Part shown: piece after piece, positions 1 to 7,785 of the stretch
How positions within the stretch are numbered: position 1 is the stretch's first letter
How the letters are laid out: each line of letters begins with the position of its first letter
Origin: G963555815 sp965249615 [NCBI: bacterium]
Lineage (GTDB): Bacteria; UBA8248; JACPRG01
Assembly (NCBI GenBank): GCA_965249615.1
Contig: CBDFMI010000006.1
Coordinates: 372,001-436,000, forward strand
Direction: 5' to 3'
Length of the DNA stretch: 64,000 nucleotides
Translations under genes and position numbers: made by a program
Notes under the pieces: model-generated
Databases searched by the model: none
Told to the model about the DNA's origin: nothing
Seen by the model: only the letters and a program-made list of their open reading frames with translations

Positions 1-1706
1 TCGCTCCCGGCAGCCCCCATGACCAATCCCACCGTTGAGACCGCCAGGGCGGGGGCGTCGTTGACCCCGTCTCCCACCATGGCCACCTTTCCGTGGGTCC
101 GGATGAGGTCTTGCACCACCTCCACCTTTTCCTCCGGGAGGAGATCGGCCCGGACCTCTTCGATCCCCAAGGCCGCCGCCACAGACCGGGCCGCGCGCTC
201 GTTGTCCCCCGTCAGCATGACGGTCCGGTGGATGCCGTTTCGCTTGAGCCCCTCCAGGGCCTGGTGAACCCCCGGCCGAAGGGTGTCGGCCAGGCCGATG
301 ACGCCCAGGGCCCCGTCGGAGTCTGAGGAGTCTCCCTCCCTCACGATCATCGTCGTCTTGCCCTCTTCCTCCAGGGTGGCGACCATCTGGTGAACGCGCG
401 GGGAGAGTGAGATCCCCTCCTCCTCATAGAGGCGCTCGTTTCCGACGAGAACCGTCTTCCCCTCCAGCTCGGCCCGGACCCCTCTCCCGCCAATGGACTG
501 CAGGGAGGAAGTGGGGATCAGGGTGAGCCCCTTGGAAGAGGCCGCTTCCATGACGGCCTCCGCCAGGGGGTGCCCTGAGAAGCGCTCTGCTGAGGCGGCA
601 ATCCGAAGGATCTCTTCCGAGGGAGCTCCGTTCGTAGGCAGGATGTCCGTCACCCGGGGTCGACCCGTCGTCAACGTCCCCGTCTTGTCGAAGGTCATGA
701 CCTGAACCCCGGCGAGATCCTCCAGATAGGTCCCTCCCTTGAAAAGGATCCCGTCACTGGCAGCCCGCGCGATGGCCGAGAGAATGGAGGCGGGGATGGA
801 GATGACTGCGGCGCAGGGGGAGGACACGACCAGGAGTATCATGGCTCGATAGAACATCTGGGAGAATGAGACCTCAAAGAAGAGTGGCGGAATGAGGGCA
901 AGGGCCGCCGCTCCTCCGATGACGCCCACGCTATAGTACCGGCCGAACCACTCCGTGAGACGCTGGGCCTGGGCCTTCTGGGCCTGGGCCTTTTCCACCA
1001 GCCGGATGATCCGGGCCAGGGTCGTGTCCTCAGCGCACCGGGTGACGCGGACTTCCAGGGCACCTTGCTGGTTCAGGGTCCCGGCGAAGACGGAGGCGCC
1101 AGGGCCCTTTTCCATCGGCAGGGCCTCCCCTGTGATGGAGGACTGGTCTACGGAGGAGTCGCCGGAGACGATGAGCCCGTCGGCCGGAATCATCTCTCCG
1201 GGCCGGACCATGATGTGGTCGCCTGCCGAGAGCGTATCGGCCGCCACCCGGACCTCACGCCCATCCTGAAGAACAAGGGCCTCGGCCGGCCTGAGATCCA
1301 CCAAGGAGCGGATGGCCCGGCGCGTGGAACCCATGGCCATGGCTTCCAAGGTGTTGCTGAGGGAGAAGAGGAACATGAGGACCGTCCCTTCCCCCCAATG
1401 GCCAATGGAGGCCGCCCCCAGGGCCGCCACCACCATGAGGAGGTTCACGTCCACCGTGAGGGACCAGAGGGCGGAGAGGGCGCTTCGGGTGGCGTAGAAC
1501 CCACCCGTGACATAGGCAAGGGCGTAGAGAAAAATTGGGACCCAAGGGGCTGTCAGAGAAAACCAAGAGAGGATCGCCCCGCTTAACCCCAGCGCTCCAC
1601 AAAAGGCCGTCAGGTAAGTCATCCGGCCCAAAGCCCCGTGGAGGAGTAAACGAATCCCGCCCCTCTTGGTCCCTGGGAAGGTTTTTTTCTTCTGCACGTT
1701 CTGCAC
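1..1706 (-). CDS. P1B-type heavy-metal ATPase, SPC (P1B-4) class, C-terminus cut by window edge
   Basis: This is an integral inner-membrane transition-metal exporter; about 568 residues are inside the window. One continuous frame carries the family motifs in order: TGE (about residue 192), the transmembrane metal motif SPC (Cys about 298), DKTGTLT with the phosphorylated Asp at about 340, the HP motif (His about 379) and GDGVND at about 548. SPC rather than CPC is typical of the P1B-4 branch, whose members export Fe(II), Co(II) or Zn(II). No CxxC metal-binding domain is seen at the N-terminus. The chosen GTG start at 1704-1706 has an AGGGG ribosome site that overlaps the stop of the upstream Fur-family gene, which suggests translational coupling. 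An ATG at 1620-1622 is an alternative start. Pairing with a PerR-like regulator recalls the peroxide-regulated Fe(II) exporters PfeT/FrvA; the substrate is inferred. Confidence 0.9.
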   Translation of the reverse strand, partial: MQNVQKKKTFPGTKRGGIRLLLHGALGRMTYLTAFCGALGLSGAILSWFSLTAPWVPIFLYALAYVTGGFYATRSALSALWSLTVDVNLLMVVAALGAASIGHWGEGTVLMFLFSLSNTLEAMAMGSTRRAIRSLVDLRPAEALVLQDGREVRVAADTLSAGDHIMVRPGEMIPADGLIVSGDSSVDQSSITGEALPMEKGPGASVFAGTLNQQGALEVRVTRCAEDTTLARIIRLVEKAQAQKAQAQRLTEWFGRYYSVGVIGGAAALALIPPLFFEVSFSQMFYRAMILLVVSSPCAAVISIPASILSAIARAASDGILFKGGTYLEDLAGVQVMTFDKTGTLTTGRPRVTDILPTNGAPSEEILRIAASAERFSGHPLAEAVMEAASSKGLTLIPTSSLQSIGGRGVRAELEGKTVLVGNERLYEEEGISLSPRVHQMVATLEEEGKTTMIVREGDSSDSDGALGVIGLADTLRPGVHQALEGLKRNGIHRTVMLTGDNERAARSVAAALGIEEVRADLLPEEKVEVVQDLIRTHGKVAMVGDGVNDAPALAVSTVGLVMGAAGS

Positions 1707-1718
1707 GCAACTACCCCT

Positions 1719-2237
1719 TCAAGAAAGGCCCCTTCTGTCTGGAGGAGCCTTTGTCTGGCACCGGGCGCAATAGCCCAGCGCCTCGAGACGGTGGCCCAGC
1801 ACCCTAAACCCGTTCACGTCCAAGGGGCCTTTTGGAAAGCCAGCCTTGAGCCCGGACGGGAGGTCTTGGATCTGGCCGCAGCGAAGACATCGGGTGTGAT
1901 AGTGCTCCCGGAGATCCCAATCGTATCGCGCAGGGGCGCTCCCACACTCCAGCTTTGCCGCAAGCCCGGACGCCACCAGGGCCTCCAGGGCCTTATAGAC
2001 CGTGGCCAGGCTGATCCGGGGAACCTCCCTCTTGACCAAGGAATAGATCCCCTCGGCCGTTGGGTGAGATCCCTTTCGAAGGATCTGGTAAACAGCCGCC
2101 CGTTGTGAGGTGAAACGACCCCCTTGCGATCTCAGCCTATCCCTCAATTCGCTCTCAGAAATGGGTTTTCCAATAGCCTGTTCCCTTTTCCGAGACTGTT
2201 TTTCCATCCCTGGCTTTCTGTGTCCTTTTGTGGCCAT
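1719..2237 (-). CDS. Fur-family metalloregulator, PerR-like
   Basis: This is a cytoplasmic DNA-binding repressor of 172 residues with a winged-helix N-terminal half (RFTSQRAAVYQIL and SLATVYKALEAL recognition region) and a C-terminal dimerisation domain. The regulatory metal-site pattern RYDWDLREHYH followed by QIQDLP matches the Asp, His, His and Asp ligands of PerR, and an LRCGQ Cys plus a terminal YCARC supply structural zinc cysteines. The ATG at 2235-2237 follows AGGAG at a good distance. The gene is immediately upstream of, and apparently co-transcribed with, the SPC-type ATPase. The residues favour peroxide/iron sensing, but Fur, Zur and PerR cannot be separated with certainty from sequence alone. 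Confidence 0.88.
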   Translation of the reverse strand: MATKGHRKPGMEKQSRKREQAIGKPISESELRDRLRSQGGRFTSQRAAVYQILRKGSHPTAEGIYSLVKREVPRISLATVYKALEALVASGLAAKLECGSAPARYDWDLREHYHTRCLRCGQIQDLPSGLKAGFPKGPLDVNGFRVLGHRLEALGYCARCQTKAPPDRRGLS

Positions 2238-2393
2238 CGGGTCTCCTGCCTAGCGTTGGGACCGATTGCGGGGTGGCCTTGTCGCCATGTCCAGTCCTCG
2301 GAGGGGGTACAAACCCCCTCCCCCAGGGATCCCTTTAGAAACGCTGAGAACCATTTCCGACAATAAATAATTTAGGCCGAGGGATGAACATTG

Positions 2394-2410
2394 TCAATAG
2401 TAATTATTGA
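2394..2410. promoter_or_regulatory. Candidate Fur/PerR-type operator palindrome
   Basis: TCAATA and TATTGA form a perfect 6-bp inverted repeat around GTAAT. The site lies about 160 bp upstream of the Fur-family start, in the most AT-rich part of an otherwise GC-rich region. Its size and AT-rich symmetry resemble Fur/PerR boxes, although it is not the textbook PerR sequence. Autoregulation is inferred from position. Confidence 0.45.
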
Positions 2411-2537
2411 TAGCGATATTGTGTCCCGTTCTTTATCCATTCGCCCACTTGAATTCCGTTTTCTTTTCCTCTAGAAAGAGGCCCTGAGGTTGTTCCATCG
2501 GTGAGGAAAAATAAGGAAAAGAGAGGAAGAGGCTGGC

Positions 2538-2566
2538 TTGAACTGGAGCGGGCGATCTGATACAGT
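2538..2566 (+). promoter_or_regulatory. Candidate sigma-70 promoter for the transketolase genes
   Basis: TTGAAC and TACAGT are separated by 17 bases and end about 75 bases before the transketolase start. The match is moderate and could be chance. Confidence 0.3.
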
Positions 2567-2641
2567 CCTGTCGACCCCTTGCCCTGCGCCCCATGGACGT
2601 TCACACCTAAAAGCAGAGTTCCCTGTTGGTGGAATTGAGGG

Positions 2642-3502
2642 ATGAGTCCCCAGACTTCAGGTCTTCGTGCGAGAACGGCTGACAAAAAGTCTCACAATCT
2701 TGAGGAGCTGGCCGCCAGGGCGAAGGTCATCCGCCGCCACATCATCCGGATGATCAGCGAGGCGGGTTCAGGTCACCCGGGGGGATCTCTCTCGATGGTG
2801 GAGCTCCTGGTGGCCCTGTTCTTTCACACCTTTCGCCACCGTCCCGAAGAGCCCGACTGGCCCGACCGCGACCGATTTCTCCTCAGCAAGGGCCACGGCT
2901 GTCCTGCCCTCTACAGCGTCCTGGCCGAGGCGGGGTATCTCCCGGTCGAGGAGTTGATGAACTTGCGCAAGCTCGGAAGCCCCCTGCAAGGCCATCCTGA
3001 CCGTCGTCTTCTTCCCCTCTTGGAGGCTTCGACCGGCTCTCTGGGCCAGGGTCTCTCCATCGCCGTGGGGTTGGCCCTTGGGGCCCGGCTGGATAAGCGT
3101 TCCTGCCGGACCTACGTCATCATCGGCGACGGGGAGTCCGAGGAGGGACAGGTGTGGGAGGCGGTCATGTTTGCGGCCCACCAAAAGGTGGACAACCTGA
3201 CGGCCATTGTGGACTGCAACGGCATTCAGCTGGACGGTTTCACGAAAGACATCCTGGACATGGAGCCCATTGTCCCCAAGTGGGAATCCTTTGGTTGGCA
3301 CGTCCAAGAGATTGACGGGCACGACTTCGGTCAGATCTTCGAGGCCTTCAAAAAGGCCGCCTCCACGCGGGGCCGCCCGAGCGTCATCCTCGCCAGGACC
3401 GTGAAAGGCAAGGGAGTCTCCTTCATGGAGAATAATCCAGCCTTCCACGGGAAGGCCCCCACCCAAGAGGAGACGGAGAAGGCCCTTCAAGAACTCTCCT
3501 GA
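2642..3502 (+). CDS. Transketolase, N-terminal (TPP-binding) subunit
   Basis: This is the 286-residue N-terminal half of a two-gene transketolase, which moves two-carbon units between sugar phosphates in the pentose phosphate and Calvin-type pathways. It shows SGHPGGSLSMVE, the SKGHGCPALY substrate-site segment, and GDGESEEGQVWEA, the GDG...E thiamine-diphosphate/Mg motif, followed by DCNG. A GGTGGA sequence lies about 9 bases before the ATG. The C-terminal subunit follows 65 bases downstream on the same strand, and together they make the equivalent of one full-length enzyme. A dihydroxyacetone synthase or DXS role is less likely from the motifs. Confidence 0.93.
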   Translation: MSPQTSGLRARTADKKSHNLEELAARAKVIRRHIIRMISEAGSGHPGGSLSMVELLVALFFHTFRHRPEEPDWPDRDRFLLSKGHGCPALYSVLAEAGYLPVEELMNLRKLGSPLQGHPDRRLLPLLEASTGSLGQGLSIAVGLALGARLDKRSCRTYVIIGDGESEEGQVWEAVMFAAHQKVDNLTAIVDCNGIQLDGFTKDILDMEPIVPKWESFGWHVQEIDGHDFGQIFEAFKKAASTRGRPSVILARTVKGKGVSFMENNPAFHGKAPTQEETEKALQELS

Positions 3503-3567
3503 TGTGTGGGTGGAAACTGCTGGGGGCATAGATTTGGGTCGGCGCTGTAGAGGGAAAGGGTTTTTGG

Positions 3568-4542
3568 ATGCGGGAATTTAAGCTGGGCCCGGCGACGCGG
3601 GATGCTTATGGGGAGACCCTCCTGGAGCTGGGGAAGGAGAACCCCGATATCGTCGTCCTCGACGCCGACCTCAGCGAGTCCACCCGGACTAAGAAATTTG
3701 GGGAAACATTCCCCGAGCGCTTCTTCAATGTGGGGATTGCAGAGGCCAACATGGTCTCGGTAGCGGCGGGCCTCGCCCGCGCTGGCAAGATCCCCTTCAT
3801 CAGCAGTTTTGCCTGTTTTCTCCTTTGCAAGGGCTATGACCAGCTCCGGGTCGGGGTGGCCTTTCCACAGAGCAATGTCAAGATCGTGGCCTCCCACGGG
3901 GGGATCTCGATTGGGGAGGACGGGCCCTCCCAGCAGAGCGTAGAGGATATTGCGCTGGCCTGTGCCCTCCCTGGGATGTGGGCCGTTGTCCCAGCGGACC
4001 AGGCGGCCACATCCGCTCTCGTCAGAAAGGCCGTCGAGCACGTGGGGCCCGTCTATGTCCGGGTCGGGCGGCCCAAGGTCCCCATCATCTACCAGGATGG
4101 AGGCCCGTTTGAGCTGGGGAAGGCCTTTGTTCACCGCCTGGGGAAAGACGCGACCATCGTCGCCAACGGTCTTCTGCTGGCTGAGGCCTTCAAGGCCGAG
4201 GACATTCTTCGGCAGAAAGGGCTGGACGTCGGCGTCATTGACATGCACACGGTTAAGCCCGTCGATGAGGAGGCCGTCGCCGAGGCGGCCCGGGTCTCCG
4301 GGGCCCTCGTCACGGCCGAGGAGCATCTCTTGACAGGGGGACTCGCCAATCAAGTGGTCCAGGCGGCGGCCCGCACCCATCCCGTCCCCATCGAATGTGT
4401 GGGGATCAAGGACACCTATGCGGAGTCCGGGACGCCTGAGCAGCTGATGGAGAAATACGGCCTTACGGCCTCCCACGTCGTCCGCGCCGTCGAAACCGTG
4501 GTTCAAAGAAAAAAGAGACCCAGCCCCGTCTTAGCGGATTAA
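3568..4542 (+). CDS. Transketolase, C-terminal subunit
   Basis: This 324-residue protein carries the pyrimidine-binding and C-terminal domains of transketolase. It begins with ATRDAYGETLLELG, followed by VVLDADLSEST, NVGIAEANMVSVAAGLA (the conserved catalytic Glu region) and SHGGISIGEDGPSQQ. The last third is the transketolase C-domain, with GVIDMHTVKP and VTAEEH. An AGAGGGAAAGGG ribosome site precedes the ATG. It works as a complex with the N-terminal subunit encoded just upstream. Its stop codon overlaps the end of a protein-like stretch on the opposite strand. Confidence 0.93.
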   Translation: MREFKLGPATRDAYGETLLELGKENPDIVVLDADLSESTRTKKFGETFPERFFNVGIAEANMVSVAAGLARAGKIPFISSFACFLLCKGYDQLRVGVAFPQSNVKIVASHGGISIGEDGPSQQSVEDIALACALPGMWAVVPADQAATSALVRKAVEHVGPVYVRVGRPKVPIIYQDGGPFELGKAFVHRLGKDATIVANGLLLAEAFKAEDILRQKGLDVGVIDMHTVKPVDEEAVAEAARVSGALVTAEEHLLTGGLANQVVQAAARTHPVPIECVGIKDTYAESGTPEQLMEKYGLTASHVVRAVETVVQRKKRPSPVLAD

Positions 4543-4721
4543 TTCCCCTCCAACAAGAAGTCAGCGTAGGGAAAAAGCTCTTCCTGGAAGTGGAGGTAAT
4601 TATACCGCTGCTTGCCCGCGTCCCTGTCCCACCACTTCTCGGCGTTTCGACCATGAAAGCGGAGATAAGCCTGCTTCGACTCCGAGGGAAGGGTCTGCCG
4701 GATGGAAAACCTGAACGGAGA
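4539..4721 (-). other. Protein-like open stretch in frame with, and directly after, the VOC gene stop
   Basis: About 60 codons stay open on the minus strand between the TAA of the VOC gene (4722-4724) and a TAA at 4539-4541, in the same frame. There is no Met start. The peptide looks coding in composition, for example AYLRFHGRNAEKWWDRD and HFQEELFPYADFLL, and I do not recognise it. It may be the surviving C-terminal end of a lost gene, or a former extension of the VOC protein. The remnant reading is a guess. Confidence 0.35.
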
Positions 4722-5201
4722 TTAAATTTTTGAGTAATTTTTAGCGGAGTCCCCGCTGTGATAGCAAATCAACTCGAGATGGTTACCCTCAAGGTCGTCG
4801 AAAAAGATCGCCTTGGCCTGCACATCAGGAAACGACTCGGTGTGGGTTTCCAACCCGAGATCTTTCAGGCGCTGCTGCTCTGACTCGAAGTTTGCCTCAT
4901 CGATCTCGAAGGCGAAGTGACTCAGCGAGGATCTCTGGTTGTCGATCCCAATATAAGTGTCTTTGGTGTAAATGTGCCTCTCCGAATCAATCAAGGCGAA
5001 AAGTTGAGGATGTCCTCCGCGACCCAGAGGCGAATCCAAATCAGCAATGGTTAGAAAAACAATGGTGGGATCTTTATCAGGATACTGGCTGTGATAGGCG
5101 AATCCCAGAACTTCTTCGTAGAACTTCTGCATGCGAGCAATGTCGCGGACGTTGATCGCTAGCTCAGCTACGCCTTTGATATACGGCCTGTCATAATTCA
5201 T
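4722..5201 (-). CDS. VOC (glyoxalase/dioxygenase superfamily) protein
   Basis: This is a 159-residue single-domain protein with the VOC fold. It starts GVAELAINVRDIARMQKFYEEVLGF, has SHFAFEID in the middle and AIFFDDLEGNHLELICY near the end. The His and Glu pattern is that of a metal-binding glyoxalase/dioxygenase-like enzyme; the substrate is unknown. Longer in-frame starts up to 5330 would overlap pyrE, so the ATG at 5199-5201 (or 5205-5207) is preferred. No strong ribosome site is visible. The gene is AT-richer than its neighbours, which may mean it was acquired recently. Confidence 0.75.
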   Translation of the reverse strand: MNYDRPYIKGVAELAINVRDIARMQKFYEEVLGFAYHSQYPDKDPTIVFLTIADLDSPLGRGGHPQLFALIDSERHIYTKDTYIGIDNQRSSLSHFAFEIDEANFESEQQRLKDLGLETHTESFPDVQAKAIFFDDLEGNHLELICYHSGDSAKNYSKI

Positions 5202-5214
5202 TATCATTGATAAT
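5200..5214. promoter_or_regulatory. AT-rich palindrome at the VOC gene start
   Basis: ATTATC and GATAAT are arranged as an inverted repeat with a 3-base centre and overlap the start codons of the VOC gene. GATAAT units are the building blocks of Fur-type boxes, but here they point the opposite way. A repressor site is possible; the evidence is weak. Confidence 0.25.
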
Positions 5215-5286
5215 ATAATATCTCTTAAAAGCGGCGTTACATTGGGAAATGTGTGAAAAAAAGAAAAGTGAAGGGGTTGACGGAGT

Positions 5287-5844
5287 CTAAGCCAGCAGTT
5301 CCTCTCGTGTGAAAATGGCCTCGAGCTCAAAGCCCGCGTGTTTCAGGTTCTCTCGCCCCCCTTCTTGACGGTCCACGAGGACGAGGACCCGGGCCACCTC
5401 AAGCCTCTCGGCCTGGGCCTGCTGGATGGCGTGGAGGACCGATCCCCCCGTCGTCACCACGTCTTCTACGATGGCGACTCGCATCCCCCGGCGCAGGTTC
5501 GCCATTCCCTCGATCCAGGCGCTCGTCCCGTGGGATTTTGGTTCCTTTCGGACGACGAAGGCGGGCAGTGGTTCTCCCCGAAGCTGGCTCAAGAGGGCGA
5601 TGGCCGCCACGATGGGGTCTGCCCCCATGGTGGCTCCCCCGACGGCTTCAATGCCGCTCCCTTGAAGGCGCTCAAAGAATATTTCACCGACGAGGGCCAG
5701 CCCCTTGGGATTCAGAGTCGTCTGTTTTCCGTCGATATACCAGTCGCTCTTCGCCCCCGAGGTGAGGACTACCGGACGTTTCTCGTAGGACTTTTCAAGG
5801 ATGATTTGGCGGAGGGCCTCTCTCGCGTTCACTTCGTCCGCCAT
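5287..5844 (-). CDS. pyrE: Orotate phosphoribosyltransferase
   Basis: This 185-residue enzyme joins orotate and PRPP to form OMP in de novo pyrimidine synthesis. The type I phosphoribosyltransferase PRPP loop is VAIVEDVVTTGGS, near residue 125. Upstream are GAKSDWYIDGKQTTLNPKG, GGATMGADPI and FVVRKEPKSHGT, the usual PyrE signature segments. Its length is normal for the family. It lies at the end of a leftward group that includes a small membrane protein and a DUF2007-like protein. Confidence 0.95.
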   Translation of the reverse strand: MADEVNAREALRQIILEKSYEKRPVVLTSGAKSDWYIDGKQTTLNPKGLALVGEIFFERLQGSGIEAVGGATMGADPIVAAIALLSQLRGEPLPAFVVRKEPKSHGTSAWIEGMANLRRGMRVAIVEDVVTTGGSVLHAIQQAQAERLEVARVLVLVDRQEGGRENLKHAGFELEAIFTREELLA

Positions 5845-5865
5845 CCTAGGGGGACCTCAGAGGAT

Positions 5866-6015
5866 CTAAAGGTAGGGAGGAAATCGAAAGCCGGCGAAGA
5901 GGAAAGCGAGGAAAAGGAGCCCCACCGTGAGGAGAACGGCGACGCGGGTCCGGAACCCACCGAGCCACCCCCCGCTTTGTCGGCGGACCTCTTTGAGGTA
6001 GACGATCTTCGCCAT
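5866..6015 (-). CDS. Small single-pass membrane protein, 49 residues
   Basis: The ATG at 6013-6015 follows AGGAGACCTGAG, a strong ribosome site, and the frame stays open for 49 codons to a TAG at 5866-5868. The peptide begins MAKIVYLKEVRRQSGG, has a basic middle, and carries one hydrophobic segment of about 18 residues (VAVLLTVGLLFLAFLFAG) near the C-terminus. It sits in a tight leftward run between the DUF2007-like gene and pyrE. I recognise no family. It would escape most gene callers because of its size. Confidence 0.7.
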   Translation of the reverse strand: MAKIVYLKEVRRQSGGWLGGFRTRVAVLLTVGLLFLAFLFAGFRFPPYL

Positions 6016-6016
6016 C

Positions 6017-6265
6017 TCAGGTCTCCTCGTCCTGAACCTCCGTGAGGGCGGAGCGGGCCGCCTCGGCCGCTTGGGCCGGGACCATCACTCTCACTTCCCC
6101 CAGGCCGTTTATGGTGAGCCCGAAGATGGCGCCGACCGCCTCATACTTGAGTACGACCGGGATCCCCTCGCTCTCAAGCCGGCCCTTGATGATCTGTGCC
6201 TCCATCTGCCCCGGAACTATCCGGATCAGAACAAGCTCGTTAGGGGCTGATGGCTCTTCCTTCAT
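6017..6265 (-). CDS. DUF2007-like small protein
   Basis: This 82-residue protein has one compact domain: ELVLIRIVPGQMEAQIIKGR, then LESEGIPVVLKYEAVG, then GEVRVMVPAQAAEAAR. That arrangement (amino-acid-propensity beta-alpha-beta, then a deamidase-like ending) is typical of DUF2007, a putative signal-transducing domain of unknown function. The ATG at 6263-6265 overlaps the stop of the upstream lipoprotein gene as ATGA and is preceded by GAGGACCT, so a longer reading is not needed. Confidence 0.75.
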   Translation of the reverse strand: MKEEPSAPNELVLIRIVPGQMEAQIIKGRLESEGIPVVLKYEAVGAIFGLTINGLGEVRVMVPAQAAEAARSALTEVQDEET

Positions 6266-6735
6266 AGGTCCTCGGGGCCACCAAGCTCGGGCTGCTGCTC
6301 TTCGGGGAGAAGTCCGAGCTCGGGACCTACATCCGCTTTTGGCCCGATCACGATCTCGGCCATGGTTTTGAGGTTTCCCCGGTTCACCCGAACGGTGCAA
6401 CTCCACCCGGGCTTCTCGAAGTTCAGACGGACCTCTTGGTGCTCGAAGCTATTGATCAGGCCCCAGCCGTGCAGCGGCATCTCGGCCTTGAAGAACTCCA
6501 CCACCGAGTCCACATCCGCCCCGCCCCGATAGACGACGATGCCGGCCTTCAGGGTGGGGGTCTCAAAGATAAAGGACGCCGCGCTGTCCCGCACGAAGTC
6601 AGGAGGGATCGGGACGTCCGCGAACCGGTACACAGGGGGTGGCGGCTCGGCCGTCTCCGGGGGGAAGGCTGGTGCACACCCGTTCAAGATGAGAAAGCCC
6701 ACCCCCGCTGAAAGGAACCATAGCTTTCTCCGCAT
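6262..6735 (-). CDS. Lipoprotein of unknown function
   Basis: This 157-residue protein begins MRRKLWFLSAGVGFLILNGC, a lipoprotein signal with an LNGC lipobox, so it is probably anchored in a membrane facing the periplasm. After a Pro-rich linker comes VYRFADVPIPPDFV and a compact domain ending SCTVRVNRGN, with an acidic tail. I do not recognise a named family with confidence. GGGAG lies about 9 bases before the ATG at 6733-6735. It overlaps the next gene by four bases and heads the leftward pyrE group. Confidence 0.75.
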   Translation of the reverse strand: MRRKLWFLSAGVGFLILNGCAPAFPPETAEPPPPVYRFADVPIPPDFVRDSAASFIFETPTLKAGIVVYRGGADVDSVVEFFKAEMPLHGWGLINSFEHQEVRLNFEKPGWSCTVRVNRGNLKTMAEIVIGPKADVGPELGLLPEEQQPELGGPEDL

Positions 6736-6831
6736 CCTCGCTATCTCCCTTATGCTGTTGGGTGTTTCAGGAGAAAGGGTGTGAAGGCGCCCCACCACCT
6801 GTGATAGATTCAAGGGGGTGGACCTTCTCGC

Positions 6832-6847
6832 CCAGGATAAATCCTGG
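6832..6847. promoter_or_regulatory. 16-bp palindrome in a divergent promoter region
   Basis: CCAGGAT and ATCCTGG flank a 2-base centre, giving a perfect inverted repeat between the leftward lipoprotein gene and the rightward amidase gene. Its core AGGAT-N2-ATCCT recurs at 44004-44015. It could be a repressor site; no regulator is identified. Confidence 0.35.
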
Positions 6848-6909
6848 TGACATGGCAGAGGGCCCTTCACACCTCTTCTTCCCATATCACGAAAGGCCGA
6901 GGGGCCGCA

Positions 6910-7785
6910 ATGGATTTCTCAAGTGTGTCTCAGGGGGCGGGCCTTCACTCCCCCCGGGCCCGACCGCATATGCGCTTGGCTCTCTCAAGGGTGAGGCTTT
7001 TTAGTGCTTTCGTTGTCGCTCTCGGCCTCTTTTTCTTCTCCACTGGGGCCTGGGCGCAGGCGCCCGAAGGGCCGGGGGAATTGCGCATTGAGGATCTCCC
7101 TGACGCGCGGCCCGGGCCGACCCAGCCCGTGGTCCCACTGGACACCATTGTTCTTGACGCCGGCCACGGAGGCCTGGACGAAGGTGTCATGGGCCCATCG
7201 GGCCTTCTTGAGAAGGACGTGACCCTAAGGCTCGCCCAACATTTGAGCACCCTCCTGCGGGCCCGCCTTGGGGCCAGGGTGATTCAGACCCGGACCGAGG
7301 ATATCTCCCTGACGGTCTCTGAAAGGACTTCCCTGGCGAACAATGCCAAGGCGCAACTCTTCATCAGCATCCATCTTGAAGGGTCCTCTTTGAGGGATAC
7401 GGAGGGTTTTCGCCTCTACACTTCCAGCCCGGCCCCTTCGGGGCAGGCTGCCATTAGAGGGGTCGGCCCAGAGGGCACGAATGGTTTAGACACTATCCTC
7501 TGGGATCTTGCCCAGACGGGCTTCTCCAATGAGAGCGCCCGCTTGGCTGAGCTCATGGCCGATGGCCTCCATCTGGGGGTGGGGCTCAGGCGGGCGGGGA
7601 TCACAAAGGCCCCCCTCTTTATCTTGAGCGGGGCGCAGATGCCCGCAATCGTTGTGAGCCCAGCTCATCTCACCAATGCCAGGGAAGAGCTCTTGTTGCA
7701 GGATGAGACCTTCCTCCAGAAGGTGGCCGAAAACCTCTATGAGGCCATCTTGAATTTCGCAGAGGGGCGCGATGTCGCGGAGTGA
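6910..7785 (+). CDS. N-acetylmuramoyl-L-alanine amidase (Amidase_3 family), altered catalytic motif
   Basis: This is a predicted exported amidase of 291 residues that would cut the bond between muramic acid and the stem peptide of peptidoglycan. The ATG at 6910 has GAGGGG 7 bases upstream. A long N-terminal lead ends in a signal sequence (FSAFVVALGLFFFSTGAWA). Zinc ligands are visible as LDAGHGG, GLLEKD and FISIH. The motif that normally carries the catalytic Glu (PxVLVE...N) reads MPAIVVSPAHLTN here, with Ser in place of Glu. The enzyme may therefore be inactive or use another residue. It overlaps the GerMN gene by 14 bases. Confidence 0.85.
   Translation: MDFSSVSQGAGLHSPRARPHMRLALSRVRLFSAFVVALGLFFFSTGAWAQAPEGPGELRIEDLPDARPGPTQPVVPLDTIVLDAGHGGLDEGVMGPSGLLEKDVTLRLAQHLSTLLRARLGARVIQTRTEDISLTVSERTSLANNAKAQLFISIHLEGSSLRDTEGFRLYTSSPAPSGQAAIRGVGPEGTNGLDTILWDLAQTGFSNESARLAELMADGLHLGVGLRRAGITKAPLFILSGAQMPAIVVSPAHLTNAREELLLQDETFLQKVAENLYEAILNFAEGRDVAE

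Larger units (their letters stand above)
2238..2641. other. Divergent intergenic region between the Fur-family gene and transketolase
   Basis: These 404 bases hold no convincing gene. They contain an AT-rich block around 2360-2415 with a 17-bp palindrome and, nearer the transketolase gene, a possible sigma-70 promoter. Transcription is expected in both directions from here. Confidence 0.6.

Noticed and set aside
3487-4506. 339-codon minus-strand frame opposite the transketolase C-terminal subunit
   Set aside because: It is antisense to a gene with strong family motifs. The translation has no recognisable domain and no ribosome site.
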